Positions 18,225 to 25,993 of a stretch of DNA of 64,000 nucleotides are shown in pieces; the stretch's first letter is position 1, and each line of letters opens with the position of its first letter. The notes below the pieces were generated by a model. It did not search any database, was not told the DNA's origin, and saw only the letters and a program-made list of their open reading frames with translations. Both the position numbers and the translations under genes were made by a program. Source of the stretch: Paenibacillus_AA sp045062745 (GTDB taxonomy: Bacteria; Bacillota; Bacilli; Paenibacillales; NBRC-103111); assembly GCF_045062745.1 (NCBI RefSeq), contig NZ_JBJGED010000004.1:1-64000 (forward strand), given 5' to 3'.

Positions 18225-18986
18225 TTGTCGAAAATTATTGCGATTACCAATCAAAAGGGCGGCGTGGGGAAAACCACGACCTCTGTGAACTTAGGCGCGT
18301 CGCTGGCCACACTAGGCAAGCGCGTGCTGCTTGTTGATATCGACCCGCAAGGGAATACAACAAGCGGGATTGGGATCAACAAGGCAGACGTAACGCACTG
18401 CATCTACGATGTGCTGATTAATGACGTACATCCGAAGGATGCGATAGTAGATACCGCGATACCGAATCTGAAGATTATCCCGGCCACGATTCAACTCGCG
18501 GGCGCCGAGATTGAGCTGGTGCCCACGATCTCCCGTGAGGTACGGCTGAAGAAGTCGCTGCATCTCGTGAAGCATATGTTTGACTACATTCTGATTGATT
18601 GTCCTCCATCCCTGGGCATCTTGACGATTAATTCGCTCACAGCCTCCGATTCCGTGATCATCCCCATTCAATGCGAGTATTACGCGCTGGAAGGCTTAAG
18701 CCAGCTGCTCAATACAGTTCGACTGGTGCAAAAGCACTTGAATACAAGCCTGCAGATTGAGGGTGTCTTGCTGACGATGTTTGACGCGCGTACGAATCTG
18801 GGTATTCAAGTCATCGAAGAAGTGAAGAAGTATTTTCAACAGAAGGTGTACCAGACGATTATCCCAAGGAATGTCCGCCTGAGCGAGGCGCCTAGTCATG
18901 GGCAATCGATCATTACATATGATCCGAGATCCAAGGGTGCGGAAGTCTACATGGAATTGGCAAAGGAAGTGATCTCCTATGAGTAA
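18225..18986 (+). CDS. parA: Chromosome-partitioning ATPase ParA (Soj)
   Basis: A 253-residue deviant Walker ATPase. Residues 11-18 (KGGVGKTT) form the nucleotide site, with DIDPQGN and DCPPSLG downstream; it is nearly colinear with B. subtilis Soj. The TTG start giving MSKIIAITNQ has GAGGTGA 5 bp upstream and matches the family; an in-frame TTG ten codons earlier is rejected. parB starts 8 bp before its stop, so translation is coupled. Confidence 0.97.
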   Translation: MSKIIAITNQKGGVGKTTTSVNLGASLATLGKRVLLVDIDPQGNTTSGIGINKADVTHCIYDVLINDVHPKDAIVDTAIPNLKIIPATIQLAGAEIELVPTISREVRLKKSLHLVKHMFDYILIDCPPSLGILTINSLTASDSVIIPIQCEYYALEGLSQLLNTVRLVQKHLNTSLQIEGVLLTMFDARTNLGIQVIEEVKKYFQQKVYQTIIPRNVRLSEAPSHGQSIITYDPRSKGAEVYMELAKEVISYE

Positions 18987-19839
18987 ACGTTTAGGGCGAG
19001 GGCTCGATGCCTTGATACCATCCCTGAATGTGAGCGAAGACGACAAGGTCATCGAGATACCTTTAAAAGAATTGCGTCCCAATCCGTATCAACCGCGCAA
19101 AACGTTCAACGAGGATTCCATCAATGAATTGGCAACTTCCATTAAAGAGCATGGTGTCATTCAGCCGATTATCGTTAGATCAGTCCTGAGGGGATACGAA
19201 ATTATCGCAGGCGAACGCCGATTCCGGGCTTCGCAGCAATGTGGGCTCGAGAGGATCCCGGCGGTCGTACGGAAGTTCACGGATCAACAAGTGATGGAGA
19301 TCGCTCTGATCGAGAACGTTCAGCGTGAAGATTTGAATGCGATCGAGATTGCGAATGCATACCAAGCGCTTGTAGAGCAATTCTCTCTGACACAGGAAGA
19401 GCTGTCGGTGAAGGTGGGAAAGAGCCGGTCGCATATTGCGAACTTCCTCCGCTTGTTGCAATTGCCTGAAGAAATCAAACAACATGTTTCACGTGGAACA
19501 TTATCGATGGGGCATGCGAGAGCAATCGCAGGCGTGAAGAACGACAAGCAGAAGAAGGAACTTGCCGATGAGGCGATCAAAAACGAGTGGAGTGTTCGCC
19601 ACCTAGAGGACATGATCAAGCAGTTGGAGGAAGTGTCCGCAAGCGCGAAGGAAAAACCGAAAGAGCTCAACAAGCGGAAAGATCCTTATATCGATCAGCT
19701 CGAGGAGAGCTTGAGAAATCGCTATCGAACAACCGTGAAGATCAAACACAGCAACAATAAAGGCAAGATCGAGCTGCTGTATTATTCCAAGGACGATCTG
19801 GAGCGATTGTTGGAGCTGCTTGAGGGGAAGATAAGCTAG
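18979..19839 (+). CDS. parB: Chromosome-partitioning protein ParB (Spo0J)
   Basis: A 286-residue CTP-dependent clamp that loads at parS and recruits condensin. It opens with SKRLGRGLDALIP, the ParA-stimulating peptide, followed by PNPYQPRKTF and the CTP-binding IAGERRFRASQ motif, then the HTH EELSVKVGKSRSHIANFLRLL. The gene contains a parS site of its own, as B. subtilis spo0J does. Confidence 0.97.
   Translation: MSKRLGRGLDALIPSLNVSEDDKVIEIPLKELRPNPYQPRKTFNEDSINELATSIKEHGVIQPIIVRSVLRGYEIIAGERRFRASQQCGLERIPAVVRKFTDQQVMEIALIENVQREDLNAIEIANAYQALVEQFSLTQEELSVKVGKSRSHIANFLRLLQLPEEIKQHVSRGTLSMGHARAIAGVKNDKQKKELADEAIKNEWSVRHLEDMIKQLEEVSASAKEKPKELNKRKDPYIDQLEESLRNRYRTTVKIKHSNNKGKIELLYYSKDDLERLLELLEGKIS
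19485..19500. promoter_or_regulatory. parS site 2, inside parB
   Basis: TGTTTCACGTGGAACA is the exact reverse complement of parS site 1. It lies within the parB reading frame just after the HTH-coding segment. A parS inside parB/spo0J is known in Bacillus. Confidence 0.95.
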
Positions 19840-19865
19840 AGCGAAGTTGAATGTGGCACACAATC

Positions 19866-19928
19866 AAAACATACCCAGGTCCCGATGTACAACATGCGAG
19901 TGTACAGTCGAATCCAGGTATGTTTTTT
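19866..19928 (+). terminator. Branched hairpin after parB
   Basis: The outer arms AAAACATACC (19866-19875) and GGTATGTTTT (19917-19926) are perfectly complementary and end in a T-run. A second hairpin inside uses two TGTACA copies (19886-19891, 19901-19906). The outer stem with its T-run would work as a terminator; the inner hairpin is unusual. Confidence 0.6.
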
Positions 19929-19981
19929 CAAGCTTAAGAGCAGCGCAAGTCTCAGAAAAGGGGAGAGAGGAGGGAGAAGGC

Positions 19982-21139
19982 ATGAGCATCCTGTATTTCG
20001 ACCATGCAGCATCATCTTGGCCTAAACCCCCAGCGGTGGTGGAAGCGATGACCCGTTGCATCACCGAGTTCGCAGCGAACCCGGGAAGAGGAAGTCATCA
20101 GCTAGGGGTGCGGGCAAGTCGGGTGCTCTTTGAAGGGAGGAAGCAGCTGGCACAGCTATTCGATATTGCCAACCCTAACGACATCAGCTATGCGCTCAAC
20201 ACGACGGCTGCATTGAACTTGGCGATCAAAGGGTACGTAAAGCCGGGCGATCACGTCATCTGCACGGGCGTAGAGCATAACTCCGTCAGAAGGCCGCTAG
20301 AGTACATGCGGACTCACCATCAGGTGCAAGTCAGCTATGCCCCTATGGATGTACAAGGAAATGTGGATCTGCAGCAGCTCGAGCGGCTCATTCAGCCGAA
20401 CACCACACTAATGGTGTGCAATCACAGCTCGAATCTGCTTGGGACGATATTACCGCTTGAAGCGATCGGGGCGATGATGAAGAAGCATGGCGTCAAGCTG
20501 CTGGTAGATGCGGCACAAACGGCCGGCGTGCTGGAGATCGATGTGCAAGCAATGGGCATCGATATGCTCGCCTTCCCGGGTCATAAAGGACTTCTCGGAC
20601 CCCAAGGCACCGGAGGGTTATATATTGCGCCTGACCTAGAGCTCGAACCACTGCTTCACGGAGGGACGGGCAGTCAATCCGAAGCGATCGAACAACCGAA
20701 AGTGCGGCCGGATCGATATGAAGCCGGGACGCAGAACACGGTGGGGATCGCGGGACTTGTCGAAGGTGTCAAATTTATCCGGAATGAGACCGTAGAACGG
20801 ATTCATACTAAGGAATGGACTCAAATCCAGATGCTGATGGAGGGCCTCATGGCCATTCCGGGCGTCGTTCTGTATGGCCCCGAACTGGGGGTGAACAAGA
20901 CCGGAATCGTCGCGTTCAATGTCGCGCAAGCGGAAGCGTCCGAGGTTGCCTTCATCCTCGACCAATCGTTTCAGATCGCAGTGCGGTCCGGGTATCATTG
21001 TACGCCGCTAGCCCACGAAACCGCAGGTACATTCGGCAGCGGGGCTGTACGAGCCAGCATCGGGTATTACACCACGAACCAAGAAGTGGAGCAATTCATC
21101 CATGCCATCCAAGAGATCAGCCGGCACTATGCACACTAA
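19982..21139 (+). CDS. PLP-dependent aminotransferase class V, cysteine desulfurase-like
   Basis: A 385-residue fold-type I PLP enzyme of the group often annotated as cysteine desulfurase family protein. It starts YFDHAASSWPKPPAVVEAM; the PLP lysine is in FPGHKGLLGPQGTGG, and a candidate catalytic cysteine lies in RSGYHCTPLAHE with the C-terminal GAVRASIGYYTT. It would take sulfur from cysteine, but the acceptor is unknown since no suf or isc genes are adjacent. GAGGAGGGAGAAGG precedes the ATG; an upstream in-frame start would run through the parB terminator. It stands alone between parB and a DUF4446 gene. Confidence 0.88.
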   Translation: MSILYFDHAASSWPKPPAVVEAMTRCITEFAANPGRGSHQLGVRASRVLFEGRKQLAQLFDIANPNDISYALNTTAALNLAIKGYVKPGDHVICTGVEHNSVRRPLEYMRTHHQVQVSYAPMDVQGNVDLQQLERLIQPNTTLMVCNHSSNLLGTILPLEAIGAMMKKHGVKLLVDAAQTAGVLEIDVQAMGIDMLAFPGHKGLLGPQGTGGLYIAPDLELEPLLHGGTGSQSEAIEQPKVRPDRYEAGTQNTVGIAGLVEGVKFIRNETVERIHTKEWTQIQMLMEGLMAIPGVVLYGPELGVNKTGIVAFNVAQAEASEVAFILDQSFQIAVRSGYHCTPLAHETAGTFGSGAVRASIGYYTTNQEVEQFIHAIQEISRHYAH

Positions 21140-21202
21140 GATAGGGAAACAAGCCATGTTCGGATAGAGGATGTAAACAGAGTAGAAAGAAGGACATAGA
21201 GA

Positions 21203-21700
21203 ATGAGTGTGGAGGAGTGGCTTCCCCCGGCGGCAGTCGCATGGCTGTCGCTAGGACTAGGGACAATCGTACTTGTATTATTCATATGGCTGATCGCGAT
21301 ATCCAACAAACTGAAGAAGCTGCGCACACGGTACATGCAAGTGATGAACGGCGGCAGCGTGAGTAATATCGAGGAACTGCTTATTCAACTGAATCATCGT
21401 CTGGATCTGCATGAGGAAGAAATGCAACAATACAAAAACCGCCTCTCGGTAGCGGAAGCGGTCCAGAAAAAGATGAAGTCTCGAGTCGGCGTGTATCGCT
21501 ACAATGCATTCGGAGATCGAGGGAGCGATCTCAGCTTCTCGGTCGCCATCGTGGATGAATCGTTAGATGGAGTCGTGCTAACCGGGATCCATGCCCGGGA
21601 TGAGACGTACATCTACGCCAAACCGCTCGATAAAGGGCAATCTTCCTACGCGCTCTCCCCGGAAGAGAAGGAAGCGATCAGTCGATCTTCGGGTAGCTGA
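21203..21700 (+). CDS. DUF4446 family membrane protein
   Basis: A 165-residue protein with one N-terminal membrane helix (about 15-33), a short coiled-coil (about 55-90), and a conserved globular part starting VGVYRYNAFGDRGSDLSFSVAIVDE, the hallmark of DUF4446. The function is unknown. It is found near parB and yyaC in Bacillales. Its last 23 bp overlap the convergent yyaC gene tail to tail. Confidence 0.9.
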   Translation: MSVEEWLPPAAVAWLSLGLGTIVLVLFIWLIAISNKLKKLRTRYMQVMNGGSVSNIEELLIQLNHRLDLHEEEMQQYKNRLSVAEAVQKKMKSRVGVYRYNAFGDRGSDLSFSVAIVDESLDGVVLTGIHARDETYIYAKPLDKGQSSYALSPEEKEAISRSSGS

Positions 21701-22289
21701 AGGCATGAATCCGTTGGGACATCAGCATGGCACGGAATAACGTTCGTGCGATAATCTCGGACATGTTCATCACCAGGCTGAGCCGTGTGTTCTGGAGAAC
21801 GAAGTATTCCATGAACCCGCCTACATTCACAATGCCGGTCAGGTGCATATCGCCGACAGGGCTGAGCTCCTTCTGAACGCCGGCTCCCGGCTTCACCGGT
21901 CCATCGGCCACGGTGATGTGCCCCACGCTGGACAACTGTCCTAGACAAGCGTCGATCGCCACAATATACGCATTGGGGAACAGGCGTTCGATGTGCTGGA
22001 CGGTGTCATTCAGATTCATAGCGTGCACGGGCTCGTCCAGCGTGCCGAATACATGAAGACCGCTATAATGATGCTTGGACAAATGCGTGCCCACGAGAGG
22101 CCCTAGAGAGTCGCCTGTGGAGCGGTCGGTGCCGATACAGACGAATACAATGGGTTTGGACAACGGAACGCGAAGGAAGTAATCGTAGAGCCGCTGAGTG
22201 AGATGTTCGGTTACATTCGACTCGGTATAATTGAACTTCGAATTCGATACGGACTCGGTCTTGTTCTGAAATCCTAACGAGAACTTCAT
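21678..22289 (-). CDS. yyaC: Spore protease YyaC family protein
   Basis: A 203-residue protein of the YyaC family, related to germination protease and hydrogenase-maturation peptidase folds. Typical segments are IVFVCIGTDRSTGDSLGPLVG, HVFGTLDEPVHAMNL and IVAIDACLGQL. In Bacillus yyaC is expressed during sporulation; the substrate is not known. The ATG with GGAGGAACC upstream is chosen over one five codons earlier. It marks the organism as a spore former. Confidence 0.9.
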   Translation of the reverse strand: MKFSLGFQNKTESVSNSKFNYTESNVTEHLTQRLYDYFLRVPLSKPIVFVCIGTDRSTGDSLGPLVGTHLSKHHYSGLHVFGTLDEPVHAMNLNDTVQHIERLFPNAYIVAIDACLGQLSSVGHITVADGPVKPGAGVQKELSPVGDMHLTGIVNVGGFMEYFVLQNTRLSLVMNMSEIIARTLFRAMLMSQRIHAFSYPKID

Positions 22290-22399
22290 AAGGTTCCTCC
22301 GCATGCTTGTAATTTTTACTAGTATACGAATAAAAGAAAAGATTTATACGTCTGAAATGGAAGATTGGCCCGATTCCGTAGAAAAGAAGGAGGGGGCGA

Positions 22400-22663
22400 A
22401 TGGCAACCGATATTCTGGTCATTGCGTTCGATTCCACGCAGCAGGCGCTGCGAACGGAGATGCTGCTCGAGTATGCCGACATCGAGATCGATATCCGGCC
22501 GACCCCCAAAGAAATAACCGCTGGCTGCGCGCTCAGCATTGAGTTTCCGGGCGATCGGCTGGAGGAAGTTCGGACGATCATCCGTACGGAGTCGGTCGAG
22601 ATCCGGGGCATTTTCAGCCCTTTACCGGGCGGCGGCTATGAGCCGCTTCAAACAGACAACTAA
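22400..22663 (+). CDS. DUF3343 domain protein
   Basis: An 87-residue soluble protein matching DUF3343 (putative Se/S carrier-like): LVIAFDSTQQALRTEMLL, then IDIRPTPKEITAGCALSIEF with the conserved single cysteine in AGCALS. The function is unproven. GGAGGGGGCGA lies before the ATG. It is followed after 40 bp by the MscS gene and is probably co-transcribed. Confidence 0.85.
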   Translation: MATDILVIAFDSTQQALRTEMLLEYADIEIDIRPTPKEITAGCALSIEFPGDRLEEVRTIIRTESVEIRGIFSPLPGGGYEPLQTDN

Positions 22664-22703
22664 GTGACAGCCGAGATGAACAAATCAGCAGGAGGAGAAA
22701 CCC

Positions 22704-23558
22704 GTGGTACGAATGTTGGAAGGATGGAGCTGGAGTGAATTCAAGCAGGAGCTATGGGGGCAATTCGCGGATCCCGCCATCTGGATCAAGTACGGCACGA
22801 TCGCAATCAAGGTCATCCTGATCCTGATCATCGGGCGTTTCGTCCATCGGATCGCCGCGAAGGCGCTTAGCCATATGATGACGGAGCGGGATCGATCGCC
22901 GCTCAAATTCAATCCCCGCCGCGCGAAGACGTTAGGGAAGCTGGTGGGCAACATCATTTCCTACACGGTGAACTTCATCGTCATAATGATGGTCCTGAAC
23001 CAATTCGGATTCAATCTGGCTCCATTGCTCGCAGGGGCAGGCGTAATCGGCCTAGCGATCGGGTTCGGGGCGCAGAGTTTAGTCAAGGACGTCATTACAG
23101 GCTTCTTCATTATCTTCGAGGATCAATTCGCCGTCGGCGACGTCGTCCAGATCGGGACGAATAAAGGGACGGTGGAGGAGATCGGCATACGGGTCACGCG
23201 GATCCGCAGCTGGACGGGGGAGATGCACATCATTCCCAACGGGACGATCGCGCAGGTTACGAACTTCTCGGTCAACAACTCGCTTGCGGTGCTGGATATT
23301 ACGATCGCCTATGACGCTGATATCGATCGGGCGATTGCGCTGATCAAGGAAACGCTGCATGCGGGGTATGAAGGCAACGAGAATATCGTGAAGGAGCCGG
23401 AGGTACTCGGCGTGCAGACGATGAGTGCGAGCGATGTCGTGATCCGGGTCATCGCCGAGTGCAAGCCGAACGCCCAGTCGGCCGTGTCCCGGCAAATGAA
23501 TGCGCTGATCAAGAAAGCGTTTGACCAGAAAGGCTTGAAGTTCCGCACCCAAGTATAA
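22704..23558 (+). CDS. MscS family mechanosensitive ion channel
   Basis: A 284-residue small-conductance mechanosensitive channel. Three membrane helices (about 28-48, 82-100, 107-130), with the pore-lining helix rich in Gly/Ala (LLAGAGVIGLAIGFGAQSLVKDVITGFFI), then the beta domain (FEDQFAVGDVVQIG, VTRIRSWTGEMHIIPNG). It releases solutes on hypo-osmotic shock. GTG start with GGAGGAG upstream. The short length places it with YkuT-type channels. Confidence 0.93.
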   Translation: MVRMLEGWSWSEFKQELWGQFADPAIWIKYGTIAIKVILILIIGRFVHRIAAKALSHMMTERDRSPLKFNPRRAKTLGKLVGNIISYTVNFIVIMMVLNQFGFNLAPLLAGAGVIGLAIGFGAQSLVKDVITGFFIIFEDQFAVGDVVQIGTNKGTVEEIGIRVTRIRSWTGEMHIIPNGTIAQVTNFSVNNSLAVLDITIAYDADIDRAIALIKETLHAGYEGNENIVKEPEVLGVQTMSASDVVIRVIAECKPNAQSAVSRQMNALIKKAFDQKGLKFRTQV

Positions 23559-23607
23559 CGTTCATTTCATAAGCTTCGAAAAGCTAACAAGGAAGGAGGG
23601 AAGAAGC

Positions 23608-23826
23608 GTGGAGCGCAAGCAGTTCCAGTTGGGCGACATCGTCCAGATGAAAAAGCCGCATCCGTGCGGGGCGAACGAGTGGGAGATCATCCGCATGGGC
23701 ATGGATATCCGCATCAAATGCGTTAACTGCAAGCACAGCGTCTTGATTCCGCGCGTGGAGTTCGAGAAGAAAATGAAGAAGGTGCTGATTCCGAAGAATG
23801 AGCCGCCGGCCACAAGCGAAGGGTAA
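23608..23826 (+). CDS. DUF951 domain protein
   Basis: A 72-residue protein with the DUF951 pattern: GDIVQMKKPHPCGANEWEIIRMGMDIRIKC followed by CVNCKHSVLIPR. Its three Cys (CG, KC-VNC) suggest metal or nucleic-acid binding, not proven. The start is GTG with AAGGAGGG upstream. The gene is conserved next to MscS and ychF or rpsF in Firmicutes. Its function is unknown. Confidence 0.88.
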   Translation: MERKQFQLGDIVQMKKPHPCGANEWEIIRMGMDIRIKCVNCKHSVLIPRVEFEKKMKKVLIPKNEPPATSEG

Positions 23827-23868
23827 TCGAACGCACTGCGAATAGCCATGAATTGGATCAATTAAAGG

Positions 23869-23898
23869 TTGCAAAATGGGTGCAATCTGTGCTACAAT
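23869..23898 (+). promoter_or_regulatory. tRNA-Ser promoter
   Basis: A -35 TTGCAA (23869-23874) and a -10 TACAAT (23893-23898) with 18 bp between them, 39 bp before the tRNA 5' end. Confidence 0.75.
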
Positions 23899-23937
23899 GC
23901 TTTTTGTCGGCATTTTCGAATGCCGCTAGGCCAATGC

Positions 23938-24028
23938 GGAAAGATACCCAAGAGGCCCAAGGGGGCTGACTCGAAATCAGCTAGGCGTCGCAAGGCGTGC
24001 GTGGGTTCGAATCCCACTCTTTCCGCCA
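23938..24028 (+). tRNA. tRNA-Ser (anticodon CGA)
   Basis: A 91-nt class II tRNA. Acceptor stem GGAAAGA / TCTTTCC with discriminator G and an encoded CCA. The anticodon stem-loop CTGACTCGAAATCAG gives anticodon CGA, which reads UCG. The long variable arm (TAGGCGTCGCAAGGCGTGC) is typical of serine tRNA, and the T arm contains GTTCGAATC. It has its own promoter and terminator, so it is a single-gene unit. Confidence 0.97.
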
Positions 24029-24045
24029 CCATACGCAATGTTAGG

Positions 24046-24068
24046 ACGACCCGCAGGGGTCGTTTTTT
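24046..24068 (+). terminator. Terminator after tRNA-Ser
   Basis: A perfect 7-bp stem ACGACCC / GGGTCGT, 4-nt loop, followed by TTTTTA. Confidence 0.88.
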
Positions 24069-24120
24069 ATTTATTGAAAGCCTATGTCCCTTTGTGGGGA
24101 ATTGGAAGAAGGGAATGAAA

Positions 24121-24306
24121 TCAATCATTCCCTTTCTTCGTCCATTTACGGTCCTTGTTCTTCGTCTCCGGGAACTTATCCCCAGCCTTGAGCGTAATTT
24201 GTTGAGGATCGGTTATCCCCATGTGGAAATCGTTCTCGCCGATCTCGATGTACGTGCCGTTGTTCGGTGCCCGCATACCGGGCTTGAACTCGGTCTGTTC
24301 ACCCAT
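24121..24306 (-). CDS. YjzC family protein
   Basis: A 61-residue protein matching YjzC: EFKPGMRAPNNGTYIEIGE and LKAGDKFPETKNKDRKWTKK. Its function is unknown. AGGAGGGAT lies before the ATG. It is oriented against its neighbours, in the gap between tRNA-Ser and rpsF. Confidence 0.85.
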   Translation of the reverse strand: MGEQTEFKPGMRAPNNGTYIEIGENDFHMGITDPQQITLKAGDKFPETKNKDRKWTKKGND

Positions 24307-24437
24307 TTCGCAATCCCTCCTAGGTTGTGCAGCATGTGACCATTGCCATACTAGTATGAGGAGGGGAAGCGCGGATTAACCATGGGAACGATGCCCAACC
24401 GAGCCGTCGATTGGCGTCGATTGGCGCCACAATCAAC

Positions 24438-24466
24438 TTGTAATGGCCTGGGCGTTCTGCTATTAT
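24438..24466 (+). promoter_or_regulatory. rpsF operon promoter
   Basis: A -35 TTGTAA (24438-24443) and a -10 TATTAT (24461-24466) are separated by 17 bp. The roughly 80-nt leader up to rpsF could hold the S6:S18 autoregulatory structure known in other Firmicutes, but a clear match was not established. Confidence 0.7.
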
Positions 24467-24552
24467 ATTATAGTGCGAGTTTTGAACAGCAAGTCTCGCT
24501 CCTTGCTCTCGAGTCTACGAGGGCCTTAAGTCCAAGAGGAGGTGAATTAATC

Positions 24553-24837
24553 ATGCGCAAATACGAAGTGATGTACATTATTCGTACTGACATTGAACAA
24601 GAAGCAGTTCAAGCGGCGGTCGAAAAATTCCAAGGCATCATCAGCAATGGTGGCGAAATCACAAAGCATGACGTTATGGGGAAACGCCGTCTAGCGTATG
24701 AGATCAACAAGTTCCGTGATGGGCATTACGTTCTGGTCCATTTCAATGCGAACCCTGACGTGGTTGCAGAACTTGAGCGCGTAATGAAGATTTCCGACGA
24801 AATCATTCGTTACCTGATCGTAAAAGACGTCGCTTAA
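24553..24837 (+). CDS. rpsF: 30S ribosomal protein S6
   Basis: A 94-residue S6: MRKYEVMYIIRTDIEQEAV at the start, GKRRLAYEINKFRDGHYVL in the middle. It binds 16S rRNA together with S18. GAGGAGGTGAATTAATC precedes the ATG; a longer frame upstream begins before the promoter and is not used. First gene of the rpsF-ssb-rpsR operon. Confidence 0.97.
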   Translation: MRKYEVMYIIRTDIEQEAVQAAVEKFQGIISNGGEITKHDVMGKRRLAYEINKFRDGHYVLVHFNANPDVVAELERVMKISDEIIRYLIVKDVA

Positions 24838-24881
24838 TCTCGGCATGCCGAGTGGAACGTTCGTGATGGGGAGGAATTGAA

Positions 24882-25388
24882 TTGTTAAACCGTGTTATTC
24901 TGATCGGTCGTCTTACCCGGGATCCGGAACTGCGCTACACTCCAGCGGGAGTGGCGGTTACGCAGTTTACGCTTGCGGTAGATCGTCCGTTTACTAATCA
25001 GCAGAGCCAGCAGCGAGAAGCCGACTTTATCAACATTGTCACATGGAGACAGCTCGCCGAGCAATGCGCGAACTACTTGCGCAAGGGGCGGTTGACGGCG
25101 GTAGAGGGCCGCATTCAAGTGCGCAATTACGATAACAACGAAGGCAAGCGGGTATACGTGACCGAGGTAATCGCGGACAACGTACGTTTCCTGGAGTCGG
25201 CGAACAGTGCAAACAACCAGCGTGAGGAAGCACCTCCGTTTCAAGATGAAGGTGGAGGTAGAAATTACGGTGGGGCTGGATCGAGCGGAGGTAGCCGCAA
25301 CAGTGGCGGGAACGCACGGACCAATTCAGATCCATTCTCCGACGATGGCAAGCCCATCGATATTTCTGATGATGATTTACCATTCTAG
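24882..25388 (+). CDS. ssb: Single-stranded DNA-binding protein SSB
   Basis: A 168-residue SSB. OB-fold (about 1-105) beginning MLNRVILIGRLTRDPELRYTP, a Gly/Ser/Asn-rich flexible linker (about 120-150), and the acidic C-terminal tip DISDDDLPF that recruits partner proteins. TTG start with GGAGG 7 bp upstream. Located between rpsF and rpsR as in B. subtilis. Confidence 0.97.
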   Translation: MLNRVILIGRLTRDPELRYTPAGVAVTQFTLAVDRPFTNQQSQQREADFINIVTWRQLAEQCANYLRKGRLTAVEGRIQVRNYDNNEGKRVYVTEVIADNVRFLESANSANNQREEAPPFQDEGGGRNYGGAGSSGGSRNSGGNARTNSDPFSDDGKPIDISDDDLPF

Positions 25389-25409
25389 GTAGAAAGGAAT
25401 GACAGTCGC

Positions 25410-25700
25410 ATGAGCATGAACAACCGTAGAGAAGGCGGCAGCGAAGAGCGCGGCGAACGCAAGTTCTCCCGCGGCAAGGGCGGTCGCAACAAGCGCCGCA
25501 AAGTCTGCTACTTCACTGTAAACAAGATCAAGCACATTGACTATAAAGATATCGAAACGCTGAAGAAATTCGTTAGCGAGCGCGGGAAGATTCTTCCTCG
25601 CCGTGTAACCGGGACTTCCGCGAAGTATCAGCGTGCGTTGACGATCGCGATCAAGCGTGCACGGACCATCGCATTGCTTCCTTACACAACCGATAACTAA
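25410..25700 (+). CDS. rpsR: 30S ribosomal protein S18
   Basis: A 96-residue S18: a basic N-terminal extension (NNRREGGSEERGERKFSRGK), then RRKVCYFTVNKIKHIDYKD and RRVTGTSAKYQRALTIAIKRAR. The lone cysteine (C+ type without the other zinc ligands) is noted. The N-terminal extension is longer than in B. subtilis (79 aa). Last gene of the operon, followed by a strong terminator. Confidence 0.96.
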   Translation: MSMNNRREGGSEERGERKFSRGKGGRNKRRKVCYFTVNKIKHIDYKDIETLKKFVSERGKILPRRVTGTSAKYQRALTIAIKRARTIALLPYTTDN

Positions 25701-25714
25701 GATTCACCCTGCTG

Positions 25715-25746
25715 CAGGCCGCGCTCACGCGCGGCCTGTTTTTTTG
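25715..25746 (+). terminator. Terminator after rpsR
   Basis: A GC-rich stem AGGCCGCGC / GCGCGGCCT (9 bp, 4-nt loop TCAC) followed by GTTTTTTT. Confidence 0.92.
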
Positions 25747-25871
25747 TGCACGGGAAGTATACCGCAGGATAGAAGGAAATTGTGCATCGATGCTTGAACT
25801 ACGAAATACTTACACCAAGGACCGTCCGGGCAACCGACGGTTTTCCTATTTTTGGACTATTCTCTCCCATC

Positions 25872-25914
25872 CGGGTCATGGTTTGGACCCGAAATGTGAA
25901 GTTTGGAGTATAAT
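25872..25914 (+). promoter_or_regulatory. Inverted repeat and -10 box before the sugar operon
   Basis: An inverted repeat CGGGTC-N8-GACCCG (25872-25891) lies just before a perfect -10 TATAAT (25909-25914). A -35 is unclear (TTGGAC at 25883 is 20 bp away). The repeat could be an operator or an AraC-type activator site. Otherwise the 25747-25993 gap shows nothing recognisable. Confidence 0.45.
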
Positions 25915-25993
25915 CCGATGATGCAATCATTGTTGGACTATCCCAGCCTTGCTATACTCAAGGCACATATCGACCGGAGGAGGGAGTAAGGTT

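Noticed and set aside
24382..24552. N-terminal extension of rpsF
   Set aside because: It begins before the predicted promoter; GAGGAGGTGA and the family N-terminus fix the start at 24553.
24467..24552. S6:S18 leader RNA in the rpsF leader
   Set aside because: Short hairpins are possible, but I could not place the conserved CCG bulge with confidence.
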